A stretch of DNA of 64,000 bases from Vandiemenella viatica (lineage: Eukaryota > Arthropoda > Insecta > Orthoptera > Morabidae). The DNA lies in NCBI GenBank assembly GCA_031002005.1, contig JARYHS010008074.1, positions 272,057,930 to 272,121,929 of the forward strand, written 5' to 3'. The translations under genes and the position numbers were made by a program. Position 1 is the stretch's first letter. Each line of letters begins with the position of its first letter. Below are positions 21,288 to 33,515 of this stretch, piece after piece. The notes below the pieces were generated by a model, which ran no database searches, was not told the DNA's origin, and worked only from the letters and a program-made list of their open reading frames with translations.

Positions 21288-21879
21288 GATTGATAACTCA
21301 ATGAGTATTGTGGGTGACTTCTAGAGCCACCTTTCTTACAACCGAGGTTGTTAGCCCCGGAGGATTTTTAACAGGAGACAGACGCTGACCAAAAGCCGCC
21401 CAATATGAGAACAGTCACTTTTGGATATTGATTTGTTTTTTAATTAATGGTGGACTCCACTAGGCTCTTCCGCTCTCTCTGCCGTTGAGAATCAAATTCC
21501 TCTTCCGCCTTTGAGACCGTTGACCAGTTTTCACCTAGTAACCCTAGGCTAGGCCCTTACAGGGTGCTACCATCCGGAGCCAGATGGACCCAGGTTTTTT
21601 AATGAGGTGTTACTCCTCCCCCTCCTCCTTCCTCCTCTCTTTGAGATGAGGCTCCGGGCTTGGGACCGGCAATCGCGGAGTTCATATCTCGTTTATATAT
21701 ACGTTAAAAAATCAAATCAAAATTCTACAAACGGATCACAGTCTATAAATAGGTTTACCTACGACCGAGGTTAAGTGCCGAGACAACTTCTTGTTATTTT
21801 ATATTTGTATGTTGAAATACTAAAAGGAACCAGTCTTTCTAAGGATTGGATGACTCGTTTTTCACTTAGTTTTTTTCTG

Positions 21880-22105
21880 TTTATACGCATAACCTTGCAT
21901 TTTTTGTATTAATGTTACTTTTTATTGGAGCATGTTGAAATCCCTGTGAATCTCTGTACATTCAGCAAGAACTTTTAGTACCCTATAGAAAACTGCATCA
22001 TTAGTAGAACTTCTTTAATATAAATGTCCACTAAAAGATCATTTATGAAATTTTAAAAATGAAGTGACCCTACTGCAGTTCCTTGGGGGCCTCTTTAATA
22101 ATTCA
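21880..22105 (-). pseudogene. Degenerate LINE reverse transcriptase scrap
   Basis: The minus strand shows GPQGTAVGSL (motif B of non-LTR RTs), FINDL and, in another frame, NDAVFYRVLKVLAECTEIH, where motif C (normally ADDAVFY) has been altered. Stops and shifts separate the pieces. It lies just upstream of the RTE-like LINE but is a different family. Confidence 0.5.
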
Positions 22106-23048
22106 AGTTTGCTTTTGCGGTACCTTTTTCTTGATCCAAATAGAATCTATGGGACAAATAATTTTCCGACGACAATGTAATGCGAGTTCTGAGATCCACA
22201 TATTACTCGTTTATCTATTGTGTGATAGTATGATAAGAAAGTATGCTGAGTACATTCTAAAAGATGTTGTCCAAAACTAAACGTCGGCCGTTTTAGAAGA
22301 TTTCCTAGTCTGAAACTGGGTAACTTGTTACAAGAAGTAACAATCATCAATAAGAAATGGTTTTGGCAGAGACCGAAAGAGTTTTTCTTTCCTTTCAACG
22401 ATGATTTATTTCGTCGGAGTTCGTCAGAGGTTTTGCTGAGACCTATTGTTTGACGATTCATCATTATTTTACTGTTTACCTGGATAATTAGTCTCAATTG
22501 TTTCCTGTTCGCTGACTTAACATTTTAAAAAATAGTTCTCACACTAGGAGATTAGGTTTCTGAATCAGAGAGTAACTTTGAACTGCCGCAGAGTATTTAC
22601 GTAATCGCCACGTCAAATCCTGTCACCATTAGGAGTATCTGTAAACACATTACCATTTCTTTAATAAATTGTATCATAAACTATCCGTAGATTTTTTATA
22701 TTACGAAGACCACCTTTTTTCAAGAAAAATATTCATTATTCTTTATTGGATAGAAAAACTCATTCGTTCAGTAAAAACTAATAACCCATTACTGTGCATA
22801 TCTTTATTGATCTTTATAACTAAATATTCCAGTAGCGGCAAACTTAAATTAACGTGAATGGAACAACCTAGCAAACCAAGCAGAAACGATTGCGACAGGG
22901 TACTCCGCGTGAGCGTTGAGCGATTGCATCAGAAGAAGGTATTGAAAGAAGTGGAAAGGGGTTGTTAGCGAACAGTATTAATAAACTTCAAGGGGATTAT
23001 TTGCAGTCGTAGTAGAACGGTATTTTGTTTTTTGGAGAATTATTCCTG
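22106..23048. other. AT-rich intergenic DNA
   Basis: No gene is recognised. A 116-codon frame on the minus strand (22147-22497) has no recognisable family and may be chance or an eroded part of the RT scrap next to it. Confidence 0.4.
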
Positions 23049-24620
23049 GTTTTATTATTATTATTATGTCGTATCAGAAACATACAGTTACACAATCACA
23101 ATCATCAAATTATACTGGACCAGTACTTGGCCACTTCCAGTGCATTTTCTGAGGCCTCATACAGTTCAGCTGCCGAGCAGGATGCTGGACACAGTTGACA
23201 CTGGAGCATGTGATGGACAGTCTGGTCTTCACCGCAGTCGCACTTGATATCATTGATCTCAGCATAGCCCCATCTTGCCAAGTTCCCTTTGCATCTGCCC
23301 ACTCCTGATCTCAGCCTATTCAGAGACTTCCATGTCAACCATCCCTTCTCATAACCAGGTGGCAAAGATTCAGACACTCTTCCCCAACAATGCGGAAGGG
23401 GAGCCTTAGCTTCCCATAGTTGTAACCTGGCTTCTTCAGTTGTCGTTGTAAGTTCCTGAGATATTCTTAGAAAACTTTTTCTGGACTTCAGTTTTTGCCT
23501 GTGAGGGATATGCCCATATAGTGGATGAGATTTTTCATGTTTCACTTTCCTCCTTTCCTTGTTCACTGCTATTTCCCTTCGAACAGAAGGTGGTGCTATT
23601 CCTGCGAGACGGTGGAGCCATTCGACTGGAGTTGATTTTAAGTAGCCTGTTATGATTCTGCACGTGTCATTAAATGGAATGTCTACTTGTTTGGCATGAT
23701 TTGAACTGTGCCATAGAGGACAGGCATACTCTGCAACCGAATAACATAGTGCTAAGGCAGAAGTTCGAATTGTTTCAGGTTGGCTGCCCCACTGCGATCC
23801 AGCCAGTTTTCTTATAAGATTGTTCCTACTGGAAACTTTCAGCTTGGAGTTCATGCAATGTTTCCTGAATGTAAGTGATCTGTCAAGGGTCACTCCTAAA
23901 TATCTTGGAGTGTCACAGTGTTCTAGTTCGACCCCCGACCATGTTACCTTTAACCTACGAGTTGGTTCTTTATTCCTTAAATGAAAAGCACATACTTGTG
24001 TCTTCGTAGGATTTGGTTTAAGCTGGTTCGTACTATAATACCTTGACAAATCTTCCAAAGCGTTGGTAAGGGTGCTCTCCACTGATTCAAAGTCTTTGCT
24101 CTGTGAGACCAGAGCAAGATCATCAGCATACACGAAACTCCTGCATTTTGGTGGTATAGGCTGATCATTGATATATATATGTTAAACAGTAATGGGGCTA
24201 GCACATTTCCTGGTGGTAGACCATTCTTCTGTGACCTGCAACGGCTACGCTGTCCTTGGAAGTCAACAAAGAATCTGCGGTTCTGCAGAAGAGTAGCAAT
24301 GAACTTACTAAGACTGAAATTCCTTGTCAGATTGTAGAACTTGACTAGTAGGAGCTGATGGTTGACGGTGTCATACGCTGCTGACAAATCAACAAATACC
24401 ACCCCTGTTACCTTACGAGCTTCAAATCCATCTTCTATAAACTGCGTGAGGTTTAGTAGTTGTCCTGTCCAACTTTTACCCGGGCGGAATCCAGCTTGTT
24501 CAGGAATAAGCAAAGGATCAACAGCCGGTTTAAGATCATTCTTTCAAGAAGTTTGTAGAGGTGACATAAAAGTGCAACAGGTCTAAAATTCTTTGTTGAA
24601 AAATCTGTTGTGTAAGGAAT
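23049..24620 (-). mobile_element. Jockey-like LINE, 5' truncated
   Basis: The minus strand carries RT and C-terminal regions ending at a stop at 23105, a short 3' UTR and an (ATA)n tail at about 23049-23068. The 5' limit is inside the RT near 24600, so the endonuclease is absent, as expected of incomplete reverse transcription. Confidence 0.85.
23105..24600 (-). pseudogene. Jockey-like reverse transcriptase fragment
   Basis: From the 5' side: NFRPVALLCHLYKLLERMI, then QAGFRPGKSWTGQLL, VFVDLSAAYDTVNH (first catalytic Asp), GLPPGNVLAPLLFN and YADDLALVSQ (catalytic YADD). The thumb and C-terminal parts follow: CRIITGYLKSTPVEWLHRLA, WLTWKSLNRLRSG and a CDCG...H...C-type tail. Frames change near 24530 and near 24140, so the copy is dead. 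The C-terminal half (342 codons from 24133) is uninterrupted. The role in an intact element would be target-primed reverse transcription. Jockey superclade is likely; finer placement is not supported. Confidence 0.85.
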
Positions 24621-24699
24621 CTGTTGATAGTAATTTAAATAATATACCGTCGATGAGTCTAAGACATTTAAGAGAAAGCTTTTCATTAAAGAGTTAAAC

Positions 24700-26961
24700 G
24701 GAAATTGTTTAATCTCTAACTAACTATTATAATTTTGTAGTTTTGAGATTTCCTTATAACATTTTGTAAGTTTAAAGAGGAAGGTTTGAAGTTGCTATCG
24801 ACCGAAAGGAAAGGACCTACATTTCATAATCACTTGACGCTATTCCAGGTAAGGCAGAAGTGAACTCACATAAAGGAAAACCAAGTTGAAAAATTATTTT
24901 TTGGGAAACACACAGGCCAGAAGCTTCGTAAGGTTCCAGAAATACATTCAGTTGTCGTTATATCATGCACATGTGCATGTATATTTAAATTCACGGTGTA
25001 CGGTAGACAGTTTGCTACAGATGGTGAATCAACAGACAGCAACGACAATTGGGTTAACTAACACAAATTGTATGTGTGAGATTAATACAGACTTCACTAT
25101 GATTCTGCCTGAAGAACAATCATCTAATGATCGATAGACCCTGGCCGAAAATTAGATACTCAAACGAAATCTTACAGAGACCACATGCCTCGAACTAACC
25201 GTTCAGTGAGTAAGTATTAACGCAATACGGATATGGCAAATATCGCGGTATACGGCTCTAATAACCCTAGTCTGTACTGTTATAAATATGTAACGGTACT
25301 GCATGTGTTTGTTCCGGCATCACACAAAAACAACTGAGCAGATTTTGACAGTGTTTTCACAGTTGTAAAGCCTTAGGTTCGATTTAAAATATGAGGTATC
25401 TTATGACTCTTTAACTCCACAGCAGGAGATTAAAATCTCATCTGAACTTCAAACATTTACCTGTAATCAGGCATAGTTTAAAAACTACCAAGCGGATTAA
25501 GACGGATTTACACACTTTTAAACATGAGATCCTGACTTAAAATCAGAGGTACGTCACATCAAAGTCGTCATCCACAACCGGAATTAAAATCTCTTAACAT
25601 CGTCAAATTGTTTTACCTATAATCTTGCATGGCTTAAAATCAGATTTTTTAGTTGTTTTCCATGGTCTGAAAGCTTACGATCCTGTCAAAATATCATAAT
25701 GTACTTCGCATTAACTTTCTACAGAACAGGATATCACTACCTAAATAAAACATTAAGAACAGAATGAAATACTACCCTAATGCCATCTATCAGTTGTTGC
25801 AATAAGTATCGGATATTCAGCCTTAGATGGCCGTAATATAATGAAGCCACCGAATTTGATTGATAACATGGTATGAATTTTGTGGAGCAAATTTCTATCT
25901 AAATTCAGCCCTTTTTTTTTTTTTTTAAGGATGTTAGCCAATGCCGTAATGAAGTAAGCATGTATTGTGGGTGGGTTTTTTTTATCGTCATTCATAGGTG
26001 ACATCAATGTTAGCAGTTCATAAAAGATTATACTTAATTTCACTGATCCTCCAGTAATATGTCACGACACTGTTTTGTTGAGCCTGAATTTTCCGAAAGT
26101 AACAGTAGTCTGAAGTATACGCAGACCAGAAATGTAAACACAAAAACAAAATATTATAGGTACCTACTGGTTCACTAACAGACCTGGTCACCACGGACGA
26201 AATAGCGAGTAATCTTTAGTAACTGTCAAACGCGGCGTCAGGACCAGACTAGTCGGCGCAAATCCCCTTGAGGGATCTGCAGCCACGCTGTACCAACCGC
26301 CGCCGTCTAGGAACGGCTGTGCCGATCATATCCCTGCACCACGCCACAGGACTCGGGTCTAGGAATTGTCCATGAATGTCCTTAAATGTGCATAATGTGG
26401 TCCTGATGCCAGGGCGCACTATTATCCTGGAAGTTTCCAACGTTAAGTTCATTAAGGCCTGAAAATGGTTGCCAACCTACTGAGATTTCCTGTCATGTTC
26501 CGGCGCAGTTTGATCAGAGGATCCAATCCATGTCTGGTAAATGCGTCCACACCTCCATGTGTCAATCACTTCTCCCACTAACACGATCACGTCTCTTCGT
26601 TTGCTGTAGGTTTCCGTCATTGAGGAGACGTGAAGGCCACTGAGCTGTCCCGTTCGGGGCATAAAGTACACTGTGAGTCGTACAATACTAAATTCCGCAA
26701 TCTCTTTCCTGCTCCATTTATCATTTTGCGATCAGACACTATTAATTCTCGTCGCGTAGCCGTTACCACGTTAGTAAATGTTTCACAGGACGCTTACTAA
26801 TCTCACTAACACCACTAACAACCATATTACTGCTGAAGCGATTGTGGCACGAACTGCACGTTAGTAGAGAATGTAAAGAAGTTATACCTAATGTCTATTG
26901 ATATGAGTACTATTTACATGCTCAATACAGTAACATTTTAAATCTGAACAACTTTTATAGT
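24700..26961. other. Intergenic DNA; weak diverged tandem repeats and a GC-richer patch
   Basis: About 25320-25690 holds two to three diverged units of roughly 155 bp (CAACTGAGCAGATTTTGAC / CTACCAAGCGGATTAAGAC; GGCATAGTTTAA / TGCATGGCTTAA), possibly decayed Helitron internal repeats. Positions 26210-26660 are GC-richer without a recognised product. Confidence 0.4.
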
Positions 26962-27029
26962 TCTACATCTACATCCATACTCTACAATTCATAAACATTG
27001 TGGGTGGCAGAGGGTGGTAAGCACCAATC

Positions 27030-28269
27030 TTAATTCTGCGCATTCCAATTCCGAATAGCACGAGGAAAGAAAGAATACATAAAAGCATCAGTGCGACATC
27101 TTATTTCTCGAATATTATCCCTCCGGTCATTGCGACCCAAATAGGTTGGTGGAAGAAGTATCCCACTGCATTCGTAGGTCATAGAATTTCGCATATTCTC
27201 CAATAAATTTAAACGTAAATGACGTCGTCTGTCTTCCAAACTATCCCAGCCCAATCTATGTATCAATTCTGTGACGCTTTCATAAGGACTATAACAACCA
27301 GTCACGAATCATGCGGCTCTCCTCAGTACCCTCTCCACTGAGTCAATCAGGCCCTTGCGATACGGATCCCAAACTCCACAACAGTAATCCAGATGCGGAC
27401 GCACTAGTCTTTTATACGCTATTTCCTTTGTATGAGCATTACAATTCCTCAGAATACGACCTATGAATCGTAATTTAGAATTAGCTTTGCCTACGACGGA
27501 AGTTATGTGCAAGTCCTATTTCATGTTGCTTTGTACTATTACCCCCAGATACTTCAGGGAATCAACCGTGTCAACAAATGAATGGTTTACTTTGTACTCG
27601 CGAGCAAACTGATTCTTTTTGTTACTTATTCGTACTTATTCGTTACTCGTTACTCGTTATTCGTTACTTATTGCACTTTTTGCAATTAAGTGTAAGCTTC
27701 CCTTTACGGCACCATTCGGAAATAGCATCCAAATCGCACTGAATTTCTAAGCAATCGTCGGAGCACCTTATTTCCCTATAGATAACTGCATCGTCTGCAA
27801 ACAATCGCAACCAGCATTTAACGTTGTCACCTAGATCGTTTATAAAAATTAAGAAAAGAAGTGGTCCTAATACACTTCCTTGAGGAACGCCAGAAGTAAC
27901 ATCTAGCTTAGAAGAGGCTTCCCCGTCAACAACGACATACTGTGATCGACCAGTTAGAAAATCACGTATCCATTCACAAATCTGATCCGATATACCGTAT
28001 GCTCGAATCTTCTCTAAAAGTCGGTTGTGTGGTACAGAATCAATAGCTTTCTGAAAATCCAAGAATATTGCATCAACTTGCGAACCTGCATCGATAATTT
28101 TCATTACGTCATGGGAAAATAGGGCCAATTGAGTTTCACACGAACTCTTCTTCCAAAATCCGTGTTGACACGGTGTAAGTAACTCGTTCTCATCTAGAAA
28201 CTTCATAATATTCGAACATATGACATGCTCCAGAATTCTACTGCATACAGATACATACAGCTGTAGCAA
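27030..28269 (-). pseudogene. CR1-like LINE reverse transcriptase
   Basis: Motifs in order: SVCSRILEHVICSNI, QHGFWKKSSCETQLALF, FLDFQKAIDSVPH (first Asp), SGVPQGSVLGPLLFLIFIND and LFADDAVIY (FADD). After a short-repeat disruption the frame resumes with VDTVDSLKYLGVIV, a TAG before DLHITSVV near 27520, and RPHLDYCCGVWDP. A TGA at 27306-27308 replaces a codon in the RAA(R)FVTG block, probably CGA to TGA. The C-terminus ends FFPRAIRNWNAQN and a stop at 27030. All RT catalytic residues remain but the copy cannot be translated. Confidence 0.88.
27618..27672 (-). repeat. Short imperfect tandem array inside the CR1-like RT
   Basis: About five imperfect copies of a CGTTACTTATT / CGTTACTCG unit (plus strand) interrupt the coding frame just after the motif C region. 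Confidence 0.8.
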
Positions 28270-28830
28270 TTATAGCTTTGTGATCACTTATTCCCGTGAT
28301 AGTAGAAATGTCCGTGAATAATTCAGGCCTTTTTGTAACGAGAATATCTAAAATATTTTCGTCGCCGTTGAGGCATCGCGTTGGTTCATTTACGAGCTGC
28401 TCAAAATTGTGATCTGAGAAAAGGTCTAGAATGATTTCGCAAGCTGCTTTATCACTGCCACCAGTAACGTGAACATAATTAATCCAGTCGATATATGGCA
28501 AGTTGAAGTCACCACCTAGCATTATTGTATGGTCCGGAAATTGACGAGCTATATTATTTACATTATTCCTTAAGGCCTCGGCAATAGTGACGCCTGCATC
28601 TGGTGGACGATAGAAGGAGCCGATCACAAGTTTTGTCCCAGCTACATTGAGTTTAATCCATAAGATTTCGCAGACAGTATCGACAACTATTTCGTTAGAT
28701 GGGAGGTACTTACTAACAGCTATAAATACACCGCCGCCATGCGAACGCAACCTATCCTTACGAAAAATGTTCATGCTGCCATTAAAGATTTCCGCAGAAC
28801 TTATATCCGGTTATAGTTACTGCAATCTGT
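28238..28830 (-). pseudogene. CR1-like LINE endonuclease, C-terminal part
   Basis: Visible motifs are FNGSMNIFRKDR, GGGVFIAV, SFYRPP, LGGDFNLPYIDW and ISDHKAI, covering roughly the second half of an APE-type endonuclease including the catalytic SDH. The N-terminal active-site Glu region is lost upstream of 28830. The frame continues a few residues past SDHKAIIA and then hits the deletion junction near 28250. Confidence 0.85.
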
Positions 28831-31437
28831 TTGACTGAAACCACAGTTTGTCACAAATAACCTCGGCCAATACGCGCCTAATTACCTTGTCAGTAAGTAG
28901 CGTGTCTAATGTTAATACATGTTTGTAAAATATGAAATCTGTAGTTGAGTGCAAACTACTGATACATTTCAGTAATAAGGGTCTTTTAAGAGAAGAAGTA
29001 GAGTAAACTGTGTCAGGCGCCCAGTATTCAGAGCTACAACTTGTGTATACTATGCACTTAGCGGAAACACTCCTTCATTACCCACAGCAGTCAGGACATT
29101 CCTCCTTCATCCGTTCATTGCTCACGTAACCCACATTTCTTCCAAAAAGAATCCAAGCGGATTACCAAAAGTAGGATAAAACTAAGGAAATACTACCGTA
29201 ATATAATGTTAGCAATCAAGACGCAAGTGCAGTATGTAATAAAAATGATTTGCAACGGCGGAACGACAACTTATTCCTCCCCGATAGAAATTCAGATAAG
29301 AAGCACAGGTAGTAAACAAGAGAATACGTCATCCTAATGAGCACATCAGCGGTATCCGTCTGGCCTCTCATACGGGAGGACGCGGGTTCGAATATCCGTC
29401 CGACCTACCAGATTTCAGTTTTCGAATATTTCCCGAAAAGTAGTATTGGTTCCTTCAAAATATCATGGTCAAATTCTTTCCCGATACTTTTGCCCAGTCC
29501 TTTTTCACCTCTAATGAACCCGTCGTCGACAATTTGTAAAGTAGAAAGCAAATATAATTTGCAACCGTTTTTCTGTGATGCTCAAATCTCCCTTATGCCA
29601 CAGTAACGACGGAAAGAAACTCTATGTGAACTATGATATAAAATTTAAATTTAATTAAGTCGAGTACACTATCACCGCATATAGTACTTTAATCATGTTA
29701 AAAATTTTGACTGCAGCAAGGCGCTCGGTAGACAATATTAAATGCTTAGTAAAAACATTAACGGTTTCGTCCTCTGTGTCTTGGATGGAATATGATACTA
29801 ATCGGGATAAATGTATCTTGCATGTTAACGGATAACGTAAGTCAAAACGATGTGTAGTTTCACTGAAATCGATTCATAGTTTATTCATGAGGCGCGCACA
29901 TAAAGACAACGATTCCATAATTTATGTAACTGATCTTGATAAAAAAAAAAATCATATGTGTTAACTGATGACATAAACTATCACTATTCGAATTTTCGTT
30001 GAAATATGTAAATTCGCTTTTGCGACACGAGTGCACAGATTGACAAATATATCAAAATTTTCCGTTTTGTCCCCAGTACCATCAGAAATTTTTTAATTTT
30101 TCATGATAAAAAGTATCCTTTATCCTGGACCTTGAAATAAGCTATCACTACGTGATGTTTCGTTAAAATTACTGCATTAATTTATGACAGACAGATCGAC
30201 GAATAGATAGATAGACAAAAATTTCAAATATTATGGTTTTGGCATCTCTATTATCAGTAATGTACATTTCAATTACTGTTTTTACAATAAATTTAATGTA
30301 CAGCTTCAACTTTTCTACAGTTTTATTTAGTAACATAAATAACATCATCAGCCAGATAGCTGCCACATTTCAACAAACGATTCCATCATACCTCAACACA
30401 ACAGTCACCATAGCAAAATTAAATGTACCAACTTACTCTGCTGATTATTTGGTTGCTCCCGATTGTAAATACTGTTAAAAGGGTATTTTAAGAATGTTTT
30501 TTTTTAATTAGTGATGCCGTCGTACATTTAATAAAGTGAATCAAATTCACTGTATGATATGTCATAGATTTTGTATTTGTTCTAATTCTGAAGAACTTTT
30601 CTACCTTTGTGGTTATGACGTAGGGAGAAAAGTTTTTGTAAGGATTGCTGTATTCGCAAAGAACAGAAAGTGATGCAGTCGGCTTGAATGATAGTAACAC
30701 GGCTGTAACAATGTCCACGCCAGATAACAGAATTCGTTCTGAATATTCTGCTTATATGTAGACCAGATAGAGTGCAGCGGTCAATAGCTGACATCACGTC
30801 CATAATACAACAAGTTCGTTGTCAGTTGTTTGCAGTGTGTGATTTATTTAAATAGCCACTGGTAACTCGATTAAACATCTCGTGCTACTCTCGTATTTCT
30901 GTGAACAACCCTCAAATTATATTTGAAACACATGCAGAGTTTCCGTTACTGTAAATATTTTGTTTCAATTCATGATACGAAACTGTTACATACCCAATGA
31001 ACTATTTGTATGCCTTTCAAATTCTCGGTAAAACTGCGTATTTCAAATCTTTTCTTTTTTATATTTGGCTATGACTAGTTGCAAACGTAATGTGTCAAGC
31101 TGTAGCGTCTCTTTACAAATTTGTTACCTGCATAAATGAAACTACAAAATTGCTACAAATTGCTTTCGACATACAGTTTATGAGAAATAACAGAAGTTAC
31201 TGAAGTAACTTAAACTGGTTATAGACCAATTAAAAATCAGTAACTAATTAGCTTTTTGGAGAGTGTCACGCGTAGTCTGAACGATTGTTTGGGCATCGTA
31301 AAGGGAAGACCCGTTGAGACTATGTCTTTAAGAAAATGAATATTCTTAGAATACTTCCCCAGCATAAATTTTCTCATTTATTTTTTTAAACGAAATTTTG
31401 TTTTTGACTGCTTCAAATTTTCAGTAACACAATTCAA
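28831..31437. other. AT-rich intergenic DNA with one SINE
   Basis: Apart from the SINE at 29338-29542, no gene or repeat boundary is recognisable. Small open frames at 30169-30803 overlap on both strands and look like chance. Confidence 0.4.
29338..29542 (+). repeat. SINE family A copy, diverged
   Basis: The head has CAGCGGTATCCGTCTGGCC and box B GGGTTCGAATATCCGTCCG. The body matches the family (CAGATTTC, GGTTCCTTCAAAA, ATGGTCAAATTC) and the end has CGTCGTCGAC. Confidence 0.75.
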
Positions 31438-32189
31438 TCTTATGTATATAGACTTGTGTGCCCCTATATTTCACTTTTGAACCCAAACTACCCAGCGCGG
31501 ACCACTGATGTTTGTGTGTAGTAGTAGCATGGCGTTTCCCATCGTGCACAGCGTTTGGCCGAATTACGGTAGTTGTAAGCACATGGGAGATATGGTGGTC
31601 GATAGTGATCGAATTGGGACATTTTCGTATTTCTACCAAATATATGTGTGTCCGTAAATTTCACTTTGCTGCCACAACTACGTAACATAGTCCACTGGTG
31701 TTTCTGTGCGGTAGTGGCCTCGAGTCTCCCATCGCTCACTATGATCGGTTAGATGTCAGTAGTTATGGAGGTCTGAGAGATATGGTGGTTGAAAATGGTC
31801 GACCGAGGGCATTTTTCTATTTCTACGAAAGACGTGTGTCATTATATTTCACCATGCAGCCAAAACTACCAAGCGCAGACCACGGCCATTTTGTGTGTGG
31901 TAGTAGCCTGGAGTCTTCCATCGTGCACAAAGGTGATTGCATGTCGGTAGCTGTGGGGGCGTGTGAGAAACGGTGGTTGAAATTGGGAGGGAAGGGCATT
32001 GTCATATTCCGAAGAAAGACATGTGTGCCTTATATTCCACTTTCCAACCAAAACTACCTAGCGTAGATCACTGGTGTTTGCGTGTGATAGTTACCTCAAG
32101 TCTTTCATCGTGCACTATGGTAGTTGTATGTCGGTAACTATCTATCAAAATTCTTTACAAACACGAACGAAGTCGTGGGCACCAGCTAG
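31438..32189 (+). mobile_element. Candidate Helitron built of ~189-bp tandem units
   Basis: The right end is CACGAACGAAGTCGTG (hairpin), GGCACCAG and CTAG at 32186-32189, followed by T: a Helitron 3' terminus. A plausible left end is A|TCTTATGTATATAGAC at 31438. Between them are four diverged units starting GTGTG(C/T)C at 31456, 31646, 31834 and 32023 (periods 190, 188, 189), each with ATTTCAC and CATCG(T/C)(G/T)CAC blocks. The left end is less certain than the right. Confidence 0.6.
31456..32150 (+). repeat. Four diverged ~189-bp tandem repeats
   Basis: The shared landmarks are TATTTC(A/T)AC-type starts, AACTAC(C)AGCG, TTTGTGTG, a (T/C)CCATCGTGCAC block and a GTAG...ATGTCGGTA block. Units differ at many sites, so the array is older than the 142-bp one at 16152. 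Confidence 0.8.
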
Positions 32190-33371
32190 TACAATAAATA
32201 AAACTAACTTATAGACCTACAAAACGCGAACATCATTGTCTTTAATATATCTTAGTGGTAACTATTATGGAACATACCTGTCTAATAATCTTCCTAAGAG
32301 TATAAAACAGTCTATAAACTGTAAGCCTGTATTTAAAGAAAAACTGAAAGATTATCTTCGATCTTCGTGGTTAGCTCTTGTACTTCCTCCAACAATTTGT
32401 GCAATATAATCAATTGTATCAAATATGAGATTTGCAAAATGCAGTTGTAAATTTTAACGTTTAAATTTGAGTATTTATTACAGAAAATAATTTTCGATAT
32501 TATTATTCGTCACATACACGCGTAAATTAACAGTCACCCGTAGGCCTCTTTCTTAAACAAGAATATATTGAAAAAGATTTTAATAATAGTAATAAAAATA
32601 TCCTGGATTTATTTTCCTTGATTCCCAGGAATTACTCCTGAAGAATGCGAAGCTGGTTCTTCCATTGATGCCGTGGCTGATTCCCTCGCTTTCCTTGACC
32701 ACAATTCAGTTGTGGAGGCCGCATTATCGGCAAGCAGTAAAGTTCCCCCTTCCCTTCTCTTCACCACCAAAAGGTATCACGAGATGGAACAGATTCACCA
32801 GAGACAAAAACTTACAAGCGAATTTTAGACTCAGTTTTGTTACTAGTATTTGATTAAATGCAGCATTAGTATTGAAAAGGAAAAAAAGGTTTTCATCAGC
32901 CATGGAGCGAGCAAATACCGAAAGATTACTGATTTTTAAACCCCTTACTAACCTGCCTCCGAGAAAATCAACATTTCTAAATAAATTTCAGTAAAGTTTG
33001 GAAACATCAGATTCTATTTTTCCGTCACTCACATGGTCGTCATGTTTTTTGTCCCCACCCCCCTCACCTCCTCCTCACAAAATTCGCATCTAATAACCAA
33101 TAAACAAAAATAACTATCATCAAAACACCCGTGAGAGACAAAAAAAAAAAACTTTTATTTTCTTCCAGTGACAATACTGTCGTTTTGTGTCATGTGTTTG
33201 AAGATTTTTGTATATCTGACTCCAGCAGAACCATAAACAGTGTTTTTCATAATCGTAAATTGTTTTTCTCCTTCTTTTAAATCGGCACTCGGGCTTATAA
33301 TTACATAGCCAGCTACAACTCTGCAGTATTTTGATTCTTTCCAAGTTTACATGTTGGTTTTCCATAATATA
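32190..33371. other. AT-rich intergenic DNA
   Basis: Nothing recognisable. Confidence 0.45.
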
Positions 33372-33515
33372 TATGTTTGTTCCACAAAGTACAGATAACA
33401 AATGGTGGACACAACACTTAATTAAAACTACACATGCCCGAGTTCGGACTCGAACCGGCGACATGTGTAAAGCGGAGCAAGAATGCTAAGCCTACGCTGC
33501 CTGGGTCGGAGTAAA
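33372..33515 (-). repeat. Third tRNA-derived SINE head
   Basis: On the minus strand a tRNA-like block has CGTAGGCTTAGCATTC (box A-like) and CGGTTCGAGTCCGAACTCGG (box B). The body downstream differs from families A and B. I do not call it a tRNA gene because the acceptor arm is not paired and the body continues into AT-rich sequence. Confidence 0.55.

Larger units (their letters stand above)
18132..21660 (-). mobile_element. RTE-like non-LTR retrotransposon, nearly full length, inactive
   Basis: The element reads on the minus strand. A ~370-bp leader precedes the ATG at 21287. One polyprotein frame then runs endonuclease to reverse transcriptase to a basic C-terminus near 18160-18240. The 3' end borders a poly-C run (poly-G on plus, 18118-18131). 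Four lesions break the frame: TGA at 19971-19973, frameshifts near 19275 and 18960, and TAG at 18605-18607. The RTE assignment rests on the single-ORF layout and endonuclease style; other clades are possible. Confidence 0.85.
26962..28830 (-). mobile_element. CR1-like LINE with internal deletion
   Basis: It reads on the minus strand: partial endonuclease, directly joined to reverse transcriptase, then thumb and C-terminus, ending in a GTAGATGTAG-type simple tail at 26962-26975. The 5' end of the endonuclease is missing, and about 200 codons between endonuclease and RT are deleted. A short tandem array interrupts the RT near 27620-27665. Confidence 0.88.

Noticed and set aside
29880..30480. 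Mitochondrial insertion suggested by hydrophobic frames
   Set aside because: The frames are short and do not follow any mitochondrial gene order or recognisable protein.
31421..32066. Minus- and plus-strand frames in the 189-bp repeats
   Set aside because: The unit length is close to a multiple of three, so frames stay open by chance; the residues are not conserved between units.
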